Part shown: positions 1 through 11,335 of the stretch, piece by piece
Numbering within the stretch: the first letter of the stretch is position 1
Layout: every line of letters starts with the position of its first letter
DNA from: Eublepharis macularius
Lineage: Eukaryota; Chordata; Lepidosauria; Squamata; Eublepharidae
Direction: 5' to 3'
Assembly: GCF_028583425.1 (NCBI RefSeq)
Contig: NC_072793.1
Coordinates: forward strand, 172,709,681-172,773,680
DNA: 64,000 bases
Translations under genes and position numbers: made by a program
Notes under the pieces: model-generated
What the model was told of the DNA's origin: nothing
Database searches by the model: none
Seen by the model: only the letters and a program-made list of their open reading frames with translations

Positions 1-165
1 CCCAGTTAAAGACAACCGGGAGAGAGAATGCAACGGGAGCCTCCCAGGAAAAAGCAGGCGAGAAAAGTTCTTTAGCATCAATTACACCGTGGCATTGCAG
101 ACGGGCAGCCTCAGCCACCAGACCCACCTCACAGGGTTGTTGTGAGGCCAAAATGGAGAAGAAAA
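1..165 (-). promoter_or_regulatory. Exon-1/promoter-like start of a further KRAB-ZNF gene to the left
   Basis: The first ~60 bases closely match the segment at 21,238-21,295, which lies in the exon-1 region of gene 1, and also match positions near 34,975-35,035. In those copies the segment lies just upstream (minus-strand sense) of a conserved splice donor. The simplest reading is that another minus-strand KRAB-ZNF gene begins here and runs off the left edge. Bases 100-165 hold a short tRNA-SINE-like stretch with the usual 'cctcacagggttgttgtgag' core. Transcription is inferred, not shown. Confidence 0.5.
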
Positions 166-269
166 TAACGTAAGCCCCATTTGGTCCCCTTGGGGGGGGA
201 GGTGGGGGTTCAATCTTTTTTTTAATAAATCTAATTTTGGTACGGATTGTCAAGTATTGCTGCAACTCT

Positions 270-460
270 TTTGCAGAGCTGAGGTGGTCAGCTTCAGGTA
301 GGGAAATTTATGGTGGAGCCCAGGAAGGGCGGCGGGAGGGCAGGGACCTGGGGGGGGGGGGGAGGATAATACCATGGAGCCCACCCCCCCACAGCAGCCA
401 TTTTCTCCAAGGGAACTCATCTACTCAGTCCAGAGATCAGTTGTAACTCTGGGACAAATA
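270..460 (-). mobile_element. Fragment of the 'ggttgccagcctcc' MITE family
   Basis: The reverse strand carries the internal sequence of the short element seen whole at 33,323-33,557, including the block around 'gatcagttgtaactctggg'. It is incomplete and holds a long G-run near 350-363. Non-autonomous DNA element remnant. Confidence 0.45.
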
Positions 461-543
461 AATACAAATGATTACCAAACAGCATTTCTTCATGGGCACA
501 GCGTCTATGAGATCACAGATCCAGAGGAGTTAGCCGTGTTAGA

Positions 544-1816
544 TAGTTGTTGTGGGTTTTCCGGGCTGTATTGCTGTGGTCTTGGCATTGTAGTTCCTGA
601 TGTTTTGCCAGCAGCTGTGGCTGGCATCTTCAGAGGTGTAGCACCAACAGACAGAGATCTTTCAGTGTCACAGTGTGGAAAAGATGTTGGCAGATCATTT
701 ATATCTACTCAGGAGTGGTGGGGTTGAGCTGAGAGCGGAACTACAAGTGACAAAAGGCACAGGTCGGACACTTGTCAGCTTCCCTCAAGTTTTGATGGGA
801 AATGTAGGAAAATTGGCGGAATGTTGGACAAGTGACAGTTGAAAAGTCCATTGGACAGCAGTCAGAGAGCCAAGCCGCAAGACTAGGATGCCTACATTTC
901 CCATCAAAACTTGAGGGAAGCTGACAAGTGTCCAACCTGTGTCTTTTGTCACTTGTAGTTCCGCTCTCAGTCATCCTGTAGGAGTTTCTCAGGGTGTGGA
1001 ATGCTAATGGAGGGAGGCTTCACTGTATCCTGAGGAGGTTCTTTTGCATATGGATCGGTGCTTGATGTGCTAATCTTCTCTGCAGGGCTATTGTCGGGTA
1101 TAGAGTGTTTTGTTAGCCTGGTGTTTTTCAGAACTGGAAACCACGCTCTATTCATTCTTGAAGTCTCTTCTTTCCTGTTGAAGTTTTGCTTATGCTTGTG
1201 AATTTCAATGGCTTCCCTGTACAGTCTGACAAAGTAGTTGGAAGTGTTGTCCAGTATTTTAGTGTCCTGGAATAAGATACTATGTCCTGTTTGAGTTAGG
1301 CTATGTTCAGCCACTGCTGATTTTTCAGGTTGTCCAAGTCTGCAGTGTCTTTCATGTTCTTTTATTCTTGTCTGGACGTTACGCTTTGTGGTCCCGATGT
1401 AAACTTGTCCACAGCTGCAGGGTATACCATATACCCCTGCAGAGGTGAGGGGGTCTCTACTGTCTTTTGCTGATCGTAGCATCTGTTGTATTTTTCTGGT
1501 GGGTCGGAATACTGCTTGTAGGTTATGCTTTTTCATAAGATTTCCCATCTGATCCGTGATTCCTTTGATATATGGCAAAAATACTTTTCCTGTAGGAGAC
1601 TGTTTTTCCTTAGTTATTTGATTTATCCTGGGTTTAATTGCTCTTCTGATTTCATTTCTGGAGTAGCCATTTGTCTGAAGTGCGTGGTTTAGATGATTAA
1701 TTTCCTCATTGAGAAAGTGTGGCTCACATATCCGTCTTGCATGGTCTACTAATGTTTTCATTATGCCTCTTTTCTGTCGAGGGTGGTGATTGGAGTTCTG
1801 TCGACGGTGGTGCAAG
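544..1816 (-). mobile_element. 5'-truncated Penelope-like element with GIY-YIG endonuclease
   Basis: A minus-strand open frame (967-1,815, about 280 residues) starts in the end of a reverse-transcriptase region and continues into a GIY-YIG endonuclease domain. That domain has a VYGIPCSCGQVYIG core, a downstream arginine and EH motif (RIKEHERHC) and the conserved glutamate in REAIEIH. An RT-linked GIY-YIG nuclease is the hallmark of Penelope-like retroelements. The 3' part (544-731) is the repeat also found at 24.4, 47.5 and 55.8 kb. A fold-back element has inserted at 732-968. Only the C-terminal part of the element remains, so it is a dead copy. Confidence 0.8.
732..968. mobile_element. Fold-back MITE inserted in the Penelope-like element
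   Basis: About 75 bases at the left end (gagcggaactacaagtgac...) reappear as the reverse complement at the right end, separated by ~85 bases. The copy of the host element at 56,030-56,050 lacks this block, so it gives the empty site. A related element with GGGCCAAGC ends lies at 36,363-36,599. Both copies are flanked by TGA on the left and TCA on the right, so the exact end of the terminal repeat and the target duplication are ambiguous. No coding capacity. Confidence 0.75.
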
Positions 1817-2149
1817 TCTATTCAGCAGTAAGTTCAATTTTATTCAATGGGACTTACTCCCAGGAAAGTGTTCTTTAGACCACAAACTTAGTCACTGCAA
1901 ATAAAAAGGTTTGCAAGGAAACCAAGTTAATCCAAAATTTATCCAGTCATATAATTCGTATTAAAATTAATGCCCTAAAGCCAGATGTGAAATAAAACTA
2001 CAAGTACTTTTCTATGTGTCTGCTTAGGTGTTTATAGCCATCATACTGGGGGGGGGGATAGCTGGTTGCAATGAGGAAAAATCATTTGAGATATTTGGAA
2101 CACAGTCTTAGGTCAGAAGAGCAAGCAGAAGATATTCATTCCTTGCATT

Positions 2150-2612
2150 TCTCTCCAGTGGGAAACCACAGCATCTTACAGCATTCTCCCCTCCTCCATT
2201 TTATCATCACAACAACCCTGTAAGGTAGGTTAGGATCAGAAAGAGTGACTAGTCCAAGGTTACCCAGCAAGCTTCCATGGCAGCATTTGAAGCTGTCAGG
2301 ACTTTTTTTTGAGCTGGAACACCCTGGAACAGCATTCTGGCACCTCTTGAAAATACCCACGTGACTGGTGTCACATGGGTATTTTAAAAATGGCCTGTTT
2401 TGGCCATTTAGGGCCCAAAACAGTCCGGATTGGGGCCAAAATGGCTGGGATTGGGGCTGATGTCCAGCGGGTGCACCAGCCTGCTCCCGGCGGTTTCAGC
2501 CCTGATCCAGGCCGTTTCACAGCCTTTTGGGCTATTTTGGGCCCATTTAGGGCCCAAAACACCCCAGATCCTAATTTGACACAGTAACCACTACACAATC
2601 CTGACTCTGTAC
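2150..2612. repeat. Lizard SINE split by a second element
   Basis: Bases 2,150-2,299 (around 'cctccattttatcatcacaa' and the 'cccagcaagcttccatggcag' block) and 2,573-2,612 ('gatcctaatttgacacagta' and onward) are the two halves of a common squamate SINE whose usual text is continuous. The ~270 bases between begin with a T-run and the 'cacctcttgaaaat' motif shared with the hAT-type MITE at 19,112. A non-autonomous hAT-type element therefore probably inserted in the SINE. I could not define its right end. Confidence 0.55.
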
Positions 2613-3744
2613 TGCTTTCATAATCAGGCAGGGAAAGGTCAGATTTCCAATAGTTATATTAAACCCATCCAGAAACATTAAACTGCTGAGCTATCATGGG
2701 TCACTGTTACATTCTCTTATTTCCTTCTGCGCCTGAGCGCTGGCAGTCACGGTCAGTCCCAGCCTCAGATCAAGTATTCTGTTTTAACTCACAAAATCAC
2801 TAATGCATGCATTCTGTTGGACTGTTGAACAACAGCCCTTCATGTCACATGTGTGATGTGGCATGTAATGTGCTGTTTAAGGGCTGGGAGGAGGAATCAT
2901 GTATCCCACAGTATGCATGCCACATGAGTTCTTTCAATTGTACAGGAATTGGATCAGAGTCTTCCAGGAGATGGATGCTATAAAATCTATTCAATTTGCA
3001 CGGTCACAGGTAGCAATAATTTGAGTATTATGATGATGATGTGTTCCCAGGCACTTATGCTGAGAGCAAGAAGATATGCAGCTGTTTCCTTTCAATGTAA
3101 CAAACAGTGCCGAGTTCAGAATTCCATCCTACAGAAACATGTTACTAAGTTAAACACTATTTCCTAATCTTATGACAAAATTACAAAAATAATAATGGAA
3201 GAGCAAGATGCTTAACACATTCACTAAAACTGATTAAATAATATAATTTTCTTGTACTTTTTAAATGAAAGCCAGTTTCCACATAACAAAAGCATACTGT
3301 GCTTTGTAATTGGGGTGATGCAGTTTCTCCTTCAAGCATGGGCCAGTGGTACCTTCAAGGTACTCTTCTCCCCGCCCGCCACCCTCTACATGTAAGGCAT
3401 TCTCCATCGAAGTATCTTCTTTAGTGCAAGCCATGGGCAGGAAGTCAAAATACAATTGTCCATCCACTCCCTGAATTAATACTTGTTTCTGTTCTCTTGC
3501 AGGTGCATGGACCTGCACCTTGCGTCCATGCACCTACTTGCAATAAAGAAGATTCTTAGATAGAAATATATTTTTATATTGGGATATTATCTATTTATTG
3601 TGGGAAATTACTATTTACTATTACTATTTATTATATTATGTTTTGCACTTGAACACTTTACACTTATAATAATATAAAAATTATATTAAAAATATTTATT
3701 CACAACTTTTCTATATAACTTCCCCTGGACCTTGGGTTCCTATT
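2613..3744. other. Unassigned spacer
   Basis: No gene or firm repeat recognised. Bases 3,540-3,720 are strongly AT-rich. The short open frames here have no recognisable domain. Confidence 0.4.
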
Positions 3745-3769
3745 TTGGTTACAGGTTTTTGTTCAGGGT

Positions 3770-4530
3770 GGCTTTGTTGTGTTAAGATCAGGAATGGAGC
3801 AGGTGGCAATGCCTGTCCCCCTTCACCCGGTCGAGATCAGGCGAGGAGGAGGTGGCAATGTCTGCCGTCTTCACCTGGTCAGAGTCAGGAGCAGAGCATG
3901 AGGCAATGCCCACCACCCTTCACCTGGCCTGGATTAGGTACAGAGCAGGAGGTAATGCCCACCTCTTCACCTGGCCATGGTCAGACACAGAGCAGGTGGC
4001 AATGCTCATCTGCCTCCTGATTTTACCCGGCAGAGATTAGGAGTGGAGCAGGAGGTAATGCCCACCCCTCTTCACCTGGACTGGATCAGGTGCAGAGCAA
4101 GAGGTAATGCTCACCCACCTCCCAGCTCCACCTGGCCAGGATCGGGCATGGAGCATGGATCGGGCATGGGGCATGGAGCTCACCCAATTAATGTGCCAGA
4201 ATCAGGCACAGAGCAGGTGGCAATGCCCCCCCTTCACTCAGCCATAATCAGGCATAATGCCTGCCCCCACCATCACTGGCTGGGCTCATGAGTGGAGCAG
4301 GTGGAAATGTCCACCTACCCCTTCACCTAGCCAAGATCAGACATGTAGTAGAAGTTAATGTCCTCCCCCTTCACCCTACTCGGATCAGGCACAGAGCAGG
4401 TGGCAATGACCACCCACCCTGCTTTCACCCAGCTGGGATCAGGCATGGAGTAGGAGACAATGCCCACCCACCATCTGGCTGGGATCAGTCACAGAGGAGG
4501 AGAAGGAGGCAATGCCCGCCTGACCGCCAT
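3770..4530. repeat. Minisatellite, ~45-50 bp unit
   Basis: Imperfect tandem units built around 'atcaggcacagagcaggtgg' followed by 'caatgcccacc' and a C/T-rich stretch repeat roughly sixteen times. Open frames across it in several phases are by-products of the repeat. It ends next to a Helitron-like 3' terminus at 4,531-4,581, and may have been carried by that element. Confidence 0.8.
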
Positions 4531-4581
4531 CCCCTTTCTAGAGCCTGTTGTATTTTTTCCTACAATGGGCTTTGTTGTTAG
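4531..4581 (+). mobile_element. Helitron-like 3' terminus (second family)
   Basis: A hairpin (about 'cctgttgtattttttcctac' and the following bases) is followed by 'tttgttgttagt'. The same arrangement at 15,612-15,656 reads 'cccattg...caatggg' and ends 'ttgctaat', where CTAA fits the Helitron CTRR end rule. The present copy reads TTAG at that place, so the end is imperfect. A reverse copy lies near 52,455-52,510. Confidence 0.4.
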
Positions 4582-6734
4582 TCTATATATATAAAGACAA
4601 GAGTCCTGACTGATTCATCAACGCCCAGCCCAAACCCCTGGACCTAGAAACATGAAATTTGGGGAGAACTGTCCTTTTGTGATGTAGAGACTCACTGAGA
4701 AGTGATTTTAAGAAATTCGCCCCCTAAGGGGGTGAAAAGGGGTCAAATGTGTCTTCCCATAGGGATACAGCTTCCCTGTGTGGCTGGCAGGGTATTCCTC
4801 CCCCCCCCCCAAAACTCGGCCACTTTTCCCTGAGGTCATTTGCATATGTGGCCTGATTGGTCATCACCCTAACATTCTAAACAGTATGCAGTTGCTGTTG
4901 GGAGTCATTGAATGTGACCTGAGGTAAAAATACACCTTCCAGTCTTCCCCTCTAGGGTTGCCAATCTCCCTGTGGAGCCTGGCTTTCCTGTGTGGCTGGC
5001 AGTCTCCTGCCTGCTCGCATCCTCCCCCTCCCTTATGGGTCAGCTGTGTTCTGAGGTAAAATTCAGGTCAAGGAAACTGCAGACAGTTGAAGAAAGACAG
5101 TACAGGACTCCTGAATAGGGATTTTATATAAAAGTCAGTATGGCAACTGAGTTTTTAAATGTTCTTGGGGAGATGGTGCACAACCTTTCTAGGGGCCATT
5201 TCAATGTGAACCTCTCACATGAACCTGCCAGAGTGCCCACCACACCACTCCTCCCTCAGTCCAACTCCACCTCACACCTCTTGAAGCCATCACCTCTTAC
5301 TGCCATCAAGAAGCCTTCTGGCAAACGTCGTACAAGATACACCAACGCTAAAAGGAGGAAGCAACTTAGAGATGCAACAAAGAAATATGCACATCCTACT
5401 ACTGCAGTGCACCGAGCAGCAGTGGCTAAGTACCAACAAGATCACCCTGAGATGCACAGAGTGGCAGAGTTTCTCTATGAGCAAGGCAATCCTGGAAGAC
5501 GAGTAGAGAGGCACTCATTTCCACGGAAAGTCAAGGCATATGATCCTTCACTGCCTTCAAGCTGCCTCTTAACCTCATCCATGAAGAAACATCCCTGTTC
5601 AGCATCTCAAAACAAAGCAACATGGCCCAAGTGCTGCAGAACTGTAAGCTCATTGTTTGGGATGAGAGCACCATGGCGCACAAGGGGTGTTTTGAGGCAC
5701 TGAGCATAACCCTCAAAGATGTCAGGGGCAATGAGAGAGTTATGGGGGGAGTCACCGTGCTGCTGGCTGGAGACTTCCAGAGAGCAACAAAACAATGGCA
5801 CTTCCCGTACTATAGCAGTGAAACTAAAGAGAACCCTCACGGGAAGAAACAACAATTACCAATCAATAAACAATTCTATTATAAGTACCCAAAGGGCCAT
5901 ATGTATTTCCCATACAAATAAACCAATCAGTAGGATGACCAATTGCAAATTATACAATAATTTTTTCTTAAGCTTGAAATTACTATTATAATCTCCAATA
6001 GTAGTCCAGGAAAATACAAAGGTCCAAACAAAATGTGTCCTGTGTCTTCTTTGAACAAAGTAGCATTCATACACAGCTATGTCCACACTTGGTAAGGGAA
6101 TCCACGGCTGCACACCCAATCTGGGGCCGGCTGAAAAGCTCAGATTTCGTGCAGAATCTTCCTCAGGGGCGTGGCCAAACACTGCAAAACAAACATCTTA
6201 CATACCATACCATATGCAATTCCACATGGCATTCAATTTATACAAATTCATCATAGTATACAATTGTCAGCAGATATCAACAACAGACCTGTGTGGTAGA
6301 CCCTTAAACGCTGTAATAATTATTCACTCCCGGACCTGAGCAGCTGTATCTTCTTTAGCAGGGCGGCTGTATCTTCTAAAGCACGCCATTGCAATAAGTA
6401 ACTAACGTTTATATTGAGCTACCCCCAATGGCTGACATAGGGTCTACAAAGAGGTCCTTCAGAAGAAAAAAACCACGATTGTACGTACTTTTCACTATTT
6501 ATTGCACTACAATGTTTTCCTTTTAAAATCTCTTCAATAAATGTTACATTTTGAAATTCACTTCATTAATTTTCAACATCAACACACTTCACTCAAACAC
6601 CTCAGGTACTATGCTATTATACTACAAAATGAACTAAAAAACCCACACAAACCAAAAAATGTTATAGATCCATAAGTATTATAACTCGATATAAAGTAGT
6701 TAAATACCATAGCAAAGCACGGGTATCAAGCTAG
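4582..6734 (+). mobile_element. Internally deleted Helitron
   Basis: The left end starts 'tctatatatataaagac' and the right end is 'gggtatcaagctag' followed by T, that is a TC start, an ATACC/GGTAT hairpin and a CTAG end, as Helitrons require. Bases 5,140-5,560 encode a basic N-terminal stretch (GKRRTRYTNAKRRK) like that of Helitron replicases. Bases 5,622-5,790 encode the helicase Walker-B region, CKLIVWDESTMAHKG, and VTVLLAGDF. The Rep domain and most of the PIF1-like helicase are missing, so the element cannot move by itself. Another repeat interrupts it at about 5,855-6,330. Confidence 0.75.
5855..6330 (-). mobile_element. Retroelement 3' fragment inside the Helitron
   Basis: The block at 5,940-6,000 is the reverse complement of 30,127-30,185, so it is an interspersed repeat. 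On the minus strand it contains 'cctgaggaagattctgcac' followed by GAAAT. This resembles the CUGANGA...GAAA text found in Penelope-like 3' regions. Family assignment is uncertain and no protein is encoded. Confidence 0.4.
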
Positions 6735-7034
6735 TTTAATAGTAATAAAAGAAACCATCTGTGCATCTGTGGTAGGCATAATTCTCCCACAAACAAAAGC
6801 TAGGAAGCTCAAAATTGGCTCCTGGCTTCAGGATGATGGTAGGAATTGCTGTGACCAAAATGAAGGGAAATAAGATCATCTTGGAACACTGTAGCCCCAC
6901 AGCTTCCCTCTGCTACCTGCAATGGAAGGAAAGATTTACTCAAGAGAAGTCAGGAAAGTTTTGACAGTACAGCCAGGGAAGGTGGGAAATAGCCCCACCT
7001 TTACATGAGAAAGGGTTTTTACCACAAAGTTGAC

Positions 7035-7200
7035 CTCTCAGAGCCTGTGTGGTGGAGTAGTTAAGAATGTTGGACTAGGGTTAAGGAATTCCAGGTCTGA
7101 ATACCCGCTCTGCCAGGGAAAGTTGGTGGCTGACTTTGACCCAGGCACACGCTTTCAGCCAGATCTACCTCACAGGGTGTGAAAGTGCTGAGGAGAACTC
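7035..7200 (+). repeat. tRNA-derived SINE
   Basis: The text has an A-box-like 'gtggagtagttaagaatg' and a B-box-like 'ccaggtctgaatacccg', followed by the 'gatctacctcacagggtg' body typical of lizard SINEs. It is diverged. It is not a tRNA gene because no cloverleaf can be formed. Confidence 0.6.
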
Positions 7201-8327
7201 AGCAAGAAATTGAACTCTTTCCGTCATCCTGGATTAAAGGCTGAAACAGGTTTCCTCCCTTTGTACTTTCTAAGAACTCAACAGGCTGCCCGTCAGGAAA
7301 AGTAATACAGAGTTCTTAACATGTTGTATTATTACAGCCAAGATTTCCTAGTCTTTCTAGGCTTTAGGAGATTTCCAGGTTGTTTTTCAGCCTTTAATGT
7401 TCTACAACCTAGTGAACTTTGTCTGCCTTTCTCAAATCTGTGTAGCTTTTGAGGTCAACGTGTCTGTTGGTGAGAGAGAACCTTGCTCTGCCATGTTTCG
7501 CTGCTCTTTGCACTTTGGTTTATTTTCACCACAGGAGAACCTTTGAATGCTCTCATCCCTTGCGCAGAACTACTCATGTGGTTCAAGAAGGGAAACACCA
7601 TGTGGAAGTCCTGTTACTACTACACTTTATCAGCAACCACACCAGCCAGAAGGAAACCACAACAACCCCCTGCCCTAGTTAGGAAATTTTTCTTTTTTTC
7701 ATTCCATCTGTGGAAGTGAGCCTGTCTTATCTACTATTTGCAACAGAAGCTAAGTTGTCAGTGGCTGGCATAACTCATCAGAAAATAAAGCTGGGGGATT
7801 ACTAATTGGCCCCAAGCTTCAGGAAATCATGGACAGTGAAGTGCCAAAAATGATGGGAATTGGAGCTCCATTGCCCACATTACCCCAAGAAACCTTCTCC
7901 CATCTCTCCACTTTGCATGGGAAGTGAAGGTTCTGTTTGTGGCATGCACAATTCCAACACATCATAAAAATGTATGGCACCATTCCTACTATTCTGCTGG
8001 GTATCCAATACTACCAGCACAGTACTTCAGGTGCATTTTCCTTATGCCAATTTTGGAATAAATACAATTTATTCATCTTTCCTGTTGGCTTGGCAAAATA
8101 CTTTGAATTACAGAGCTATGCATGGTGGCTGAAAGAAAAGCACCTTCCATTGAGAGAACCATTCATAAATTTGGAGGAACAATATAATAAGCATTTGCTT
8201 CAGTGGATATAGAAGAAGTTACGATGGCACTGATCACTGTACATTTAGACCATAAGGTTTTGGTTACCTTGCCCAAAGAATCTCTTCCAAGAATCTCATA
8301 TAAGAAAAACAGAGCAAGGATTTCATT
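7201..8327. other. Cluster spacer shared between units
   Basis: Blocks here (for example around 7,500-7,620 and 7,780-8,160) recur at 21,720-22,440 and 36,600-37,160/37,430-37,560. This is the duplicated DNA between neighbouring ZNF genes. I see no gene in it. Confidence 0.6.
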
Positions 8328-8335
8328 GATTAAAT

Positions 8336-8645
8336 CAGGGATCCCCAACGTGGAGCCCATGTGCACCATGGTGCCCGGCCACACCTTTCCTTTGCTCCTA
8401 CCAAGTGTTTTTAGAAAGTGGGCAGAGCCAGGTAGGGCTTTTGCCCAGCAAGGCTTCTGATTGGCCATGGGATATTTGATTGGCTGTGCAGATTTTTGAA
8501 AGCATTGCTGCAGCTGCCACCAGAATCACAAGAATCTCCACTGTATGACTGAAGGTCAACTGTGGCAGCCATTCTGTGAGCGGCTCTGCCCTCTGTGTCA
8601 GAATTCCAAAGGGGCCCACAGATACAAAAAGGTTGGGGACCCCGG
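8336..8645. mobile_element. hAT-type non-autonomous element, unit 1 copy
   Basis: Terminal repeats of the CAGGGGTCCCCAAC type (here slightly changed) face each other, with 8-bp flanks gattaaat and cactaaat. Copies at 22,587-22,963 and 37,688-38,076 sit in the same flanking DNA, and a truncated copy ends at 55,707. One insertion was therefore copied with the gene cluster. No transposase. Confidence 0.75.
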
Positions 8646-8653
8646 CACTAAAT

Positions 8654-9550
8654 AGTGAAAATCTGGGGGCAACACACACCCACAACAGAAAAATGAGAAA
8701 ATAAAATATATGAACCTGCTTTATTAACTTGGTTGTTCAACCCAAACAGAGGAAAGAAGACAATATTGCAATCTGCTATAATACCTTGATGCTTTTTATT
8801 ACTTATTTTTATTTATGAATTTTTTAAACATTACTTTGCCTGGTAGCCTAGGTAGAGAATGTATATGCTTTATTGTAACAGGATGCAGAATGCACTCTGA
8901 ACTGCCATTTCAAAAGAAATTTCCAGCACTGCCTCCTCTATATTTCTGGATGGTTTTTGTTTACTCAAAAATGAACCCTGCAGAAATGAAATCTGTTATT
9001 ATCTGTGACTTCCAAGGCCAAGCTCAGAAATGGTCCTTTTCTCTGCCCACACACTATGGGCCAAAGAGGGGCCAGGCTGCTTCTGCTGAACTGAAGGAGG
9101 CAAGTAAATAATTACTGTGCTCAATGGGAGCAAAGGAGACAATTATGGGTTGTAGAAAGATTGTTAGGGAAGAGTGACTGCAGCCCTTTGCGGGACTGTG
9201 TATATGTAGGTACATTTCTAAGAAATTAAACAAATGGGGCTACTGAGTGCTATTATTACCTTATGGGGTTCTCAGCCAAACCCATTAATCACAAACATTG
9301 CTCTTTTAATGCTTATAGATCATCTACCCATTGTAGGGAGCTTCTGAATAATAATAAAAAGGTCCTATTTCTCCCAGATATGTCAAGGGCTTCTCCATAA
9401 GTCGCTTCCCTGACGTTTACTAAAGTTTGAGGGCTCACAGGAAAATGTTTTTCTAATTAATCATGAAATAATTTGGGTACTCTGTGAATTCTTTGACAGC
9501 CCTAAAGGTTGTGCTATTACAGAACCTCTGCATGAATTCTCCGGTGGAAT
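8654..9550. other. Spacer and 3' flank of gene 1
   Basis: The stretch at 9,000-9,250 matches 26,020-26,240 and 58,460-58,690, which lie at the same distance below the other finger exons. It probably includes the 3' UTR of gene 1. No gene seen. Confidence 0.5.
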
Positions 9551-9674
9551 GTGAAATCACTTCTCCATCAGAATCTCTATGCACATTTCTGCATTTATAC
9601 GGCTTCTTCCATGTATGGATTCTTTCACACAATTTAAGGTGTGTGCTGTAACTGAAGCTATCACCACACTGCAG

Positions 9675-11335
9675 TCATTTGTATGCCTTTTCTCCTCTGT
9701 GGATTCTTTTATGCGTATTAAGGCTTGTGGTATGACTGAAGCTTTTCCCACAATAAAGGCATTTATACGGTTTCTCCCGTGTATGGATTCTTTCATGTGA
9801 TTTAAGGTATCTGGTGACTCTAAAACTCTTTCCACACTCCAAGCATTTATATGGCTTCTCCCCTATGTGGATTCTCTGATGGGAAATGAGGCTTGTTCTG
9901 GCATTGAAGCTTTTCCCACACTCCAGGCATTTATATGACTTTCGTCCTCTGTGGATTCTGTAATGCTTATTAAGGCTTGTGGTATGACCAAAGTTTTGCC
10001 CACACTCCAGGCATTTATATGGCTTCTCCCCCGTATGGATTCTTACATGCACTTTAAGGTTTCCATTGATTCTGAAACTCTTTCCACACTCCAAGCATTT
10101 ATATGGCTTTTCTCCCGTGTGGAGGCTTTGGTGTACAGTCAGGTGTGAGCTCTGACTGAAGCCTCTCCCACATGCCTGGCAATTAAATGGTTTCTCACCA
10201 GTATGAGTTCTTTTGTGGGAAGTAAGGTGTGATCCCTGACTGAAGCATTTCCCACATATGGTGCACTGGTATGGTTTCTCTCCAGAGTGGATTCTCTGGT
10301 GGGAAGTGAGGCCTGTGTTGTGACGGAACCTTTTTCCGCACTCCAAGCATTTGTAAGGTTTCTTCCCTGTGTGAATTCTTTGATGAGAAGTGAGGGCTGT
10401 GCTGTGTCGGAACTTTTTTCCACACTCCAAGCATTTGTAAGGTTTCTTCTCTGTGTGAATTTTTTGATGAGAAGTGAGGCCTATGCTGTGACGGAAGCTT
10501 TTTCCACACTCCAAGCATTTATAAGGTTTCTCCCCTGTGTGAATTCTTTGATGGTAAATGAAGGCTGCGCTGTAACGGAAGCTTTTTTCACACTCCAAAC
10601 ATTTGTAAGGTTTCACCCCTGTGTGAATTCTTTGATGGGAAGTAAGGCTACTTCTGCAATGGAAGCTTTTATTACAGTCGAAGCATTTGTAAGGTTTCTC
10701 CCCTTTGTGAATTCTCTGATGCAAAGTATGATTTCCAGTTTGACTGTAGCTCTTTCCACATTCCAAGCATTTATATGGTTTCTCCTCTGAATGGAGAATT
10801 GTATTACACTTGAACGTCTTCCTGCACTCTGAGCACTGACATGATTTTTGCCTAGTATGACGCCTTTGATGGGAAGTAATGCTTTCACTCAGATCAGAGC
10901 TATTTCCACAATCTGAACTCTCAAGTGGTTTCTCCCCAGATGGATTCTTGATCCATCTCCCCAGATGGATTCTCTGATGAGAAGTCAGGCTTACAAGCCT
11001 GCTGAAGGCCTTTCCACATTCAGAGCATTTATAACGTTCACCTGCTATGTGGTTTCTCTGATGGGAAATATATTTAGATTCTCTTTGCAGTTCTGTTTCA
11101 CTTTCAGAATGCTTATTCTTCCCCTTTCCTTTGAGATATTCTTGTTGAGCTGGCTTTTCAAGCAAGCCACCAGCTTCAAAAACTACAGACTGATTTCCCA
11201 ACTTCTTCACGGGGTTCTTCTTCTGCTTCCTTGATTCTTCTTGATTCCCAGAAGGCTCTTCCTCCACTTCATGGCTGATTGTTTTGAAAGACAACACATG
11301 TCTCTGGCTATAATTCTTGTCATTCTGTCTCTCAC
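9675..11335 (-). CDS. Gene 1 exon 5: C2H2 zinc-finger array
   Basis: Last exon of a KRAB-ZNF transcriptional regulator, expected to act in the nucleus by sequence-specific DNA binding. The acceptor CCACAG precedes GTGAGAGAC, and the first two bases complete a split codon (phase 1). After ~85 residues of spacer come 14 complete C-X2-C-X12-H-X3-H fingers joined by TGEKPY-type linkers. Two degenerate fingers lie between the first and second: one has serine for the first cysteine (ESSDCG), the other lacks its histidines (CNTILHSEE). Codon TGA replaces the TGC seen in paralogs just after GEKAYK, removing the last finger and the tail; a frameshift follows in the dead part. With exons 2-4 the product is 629 residues. 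It is uninterrupted up to the stop, so probably functional. Confidence 0.88.

Noticed and set aside
3745-4581. Chain of overlapping plus-strand frames
   Set aside because: They are products of the ~45-50 bp minisatellite, and their phases change with unit length.
10287-10790. Plus-strand frames of 60-167 codons across the zinc-finger exons (also 27,190-27,681, 41,728-42,507, 61,119-61,790)
   Set aside because: They are antisense shadows of the 84-base finger repeat on the minus strand, with repetitive [14 protein letters not shown]-type text and no domain.
9675-11335. CRISPR-like regular repeats in the finger exons
   Set aside because: The ~84-base period is the 28-codon zinc-finger unit. 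There are no unique spacers between identical repeats, and this is a vertebrate genome.
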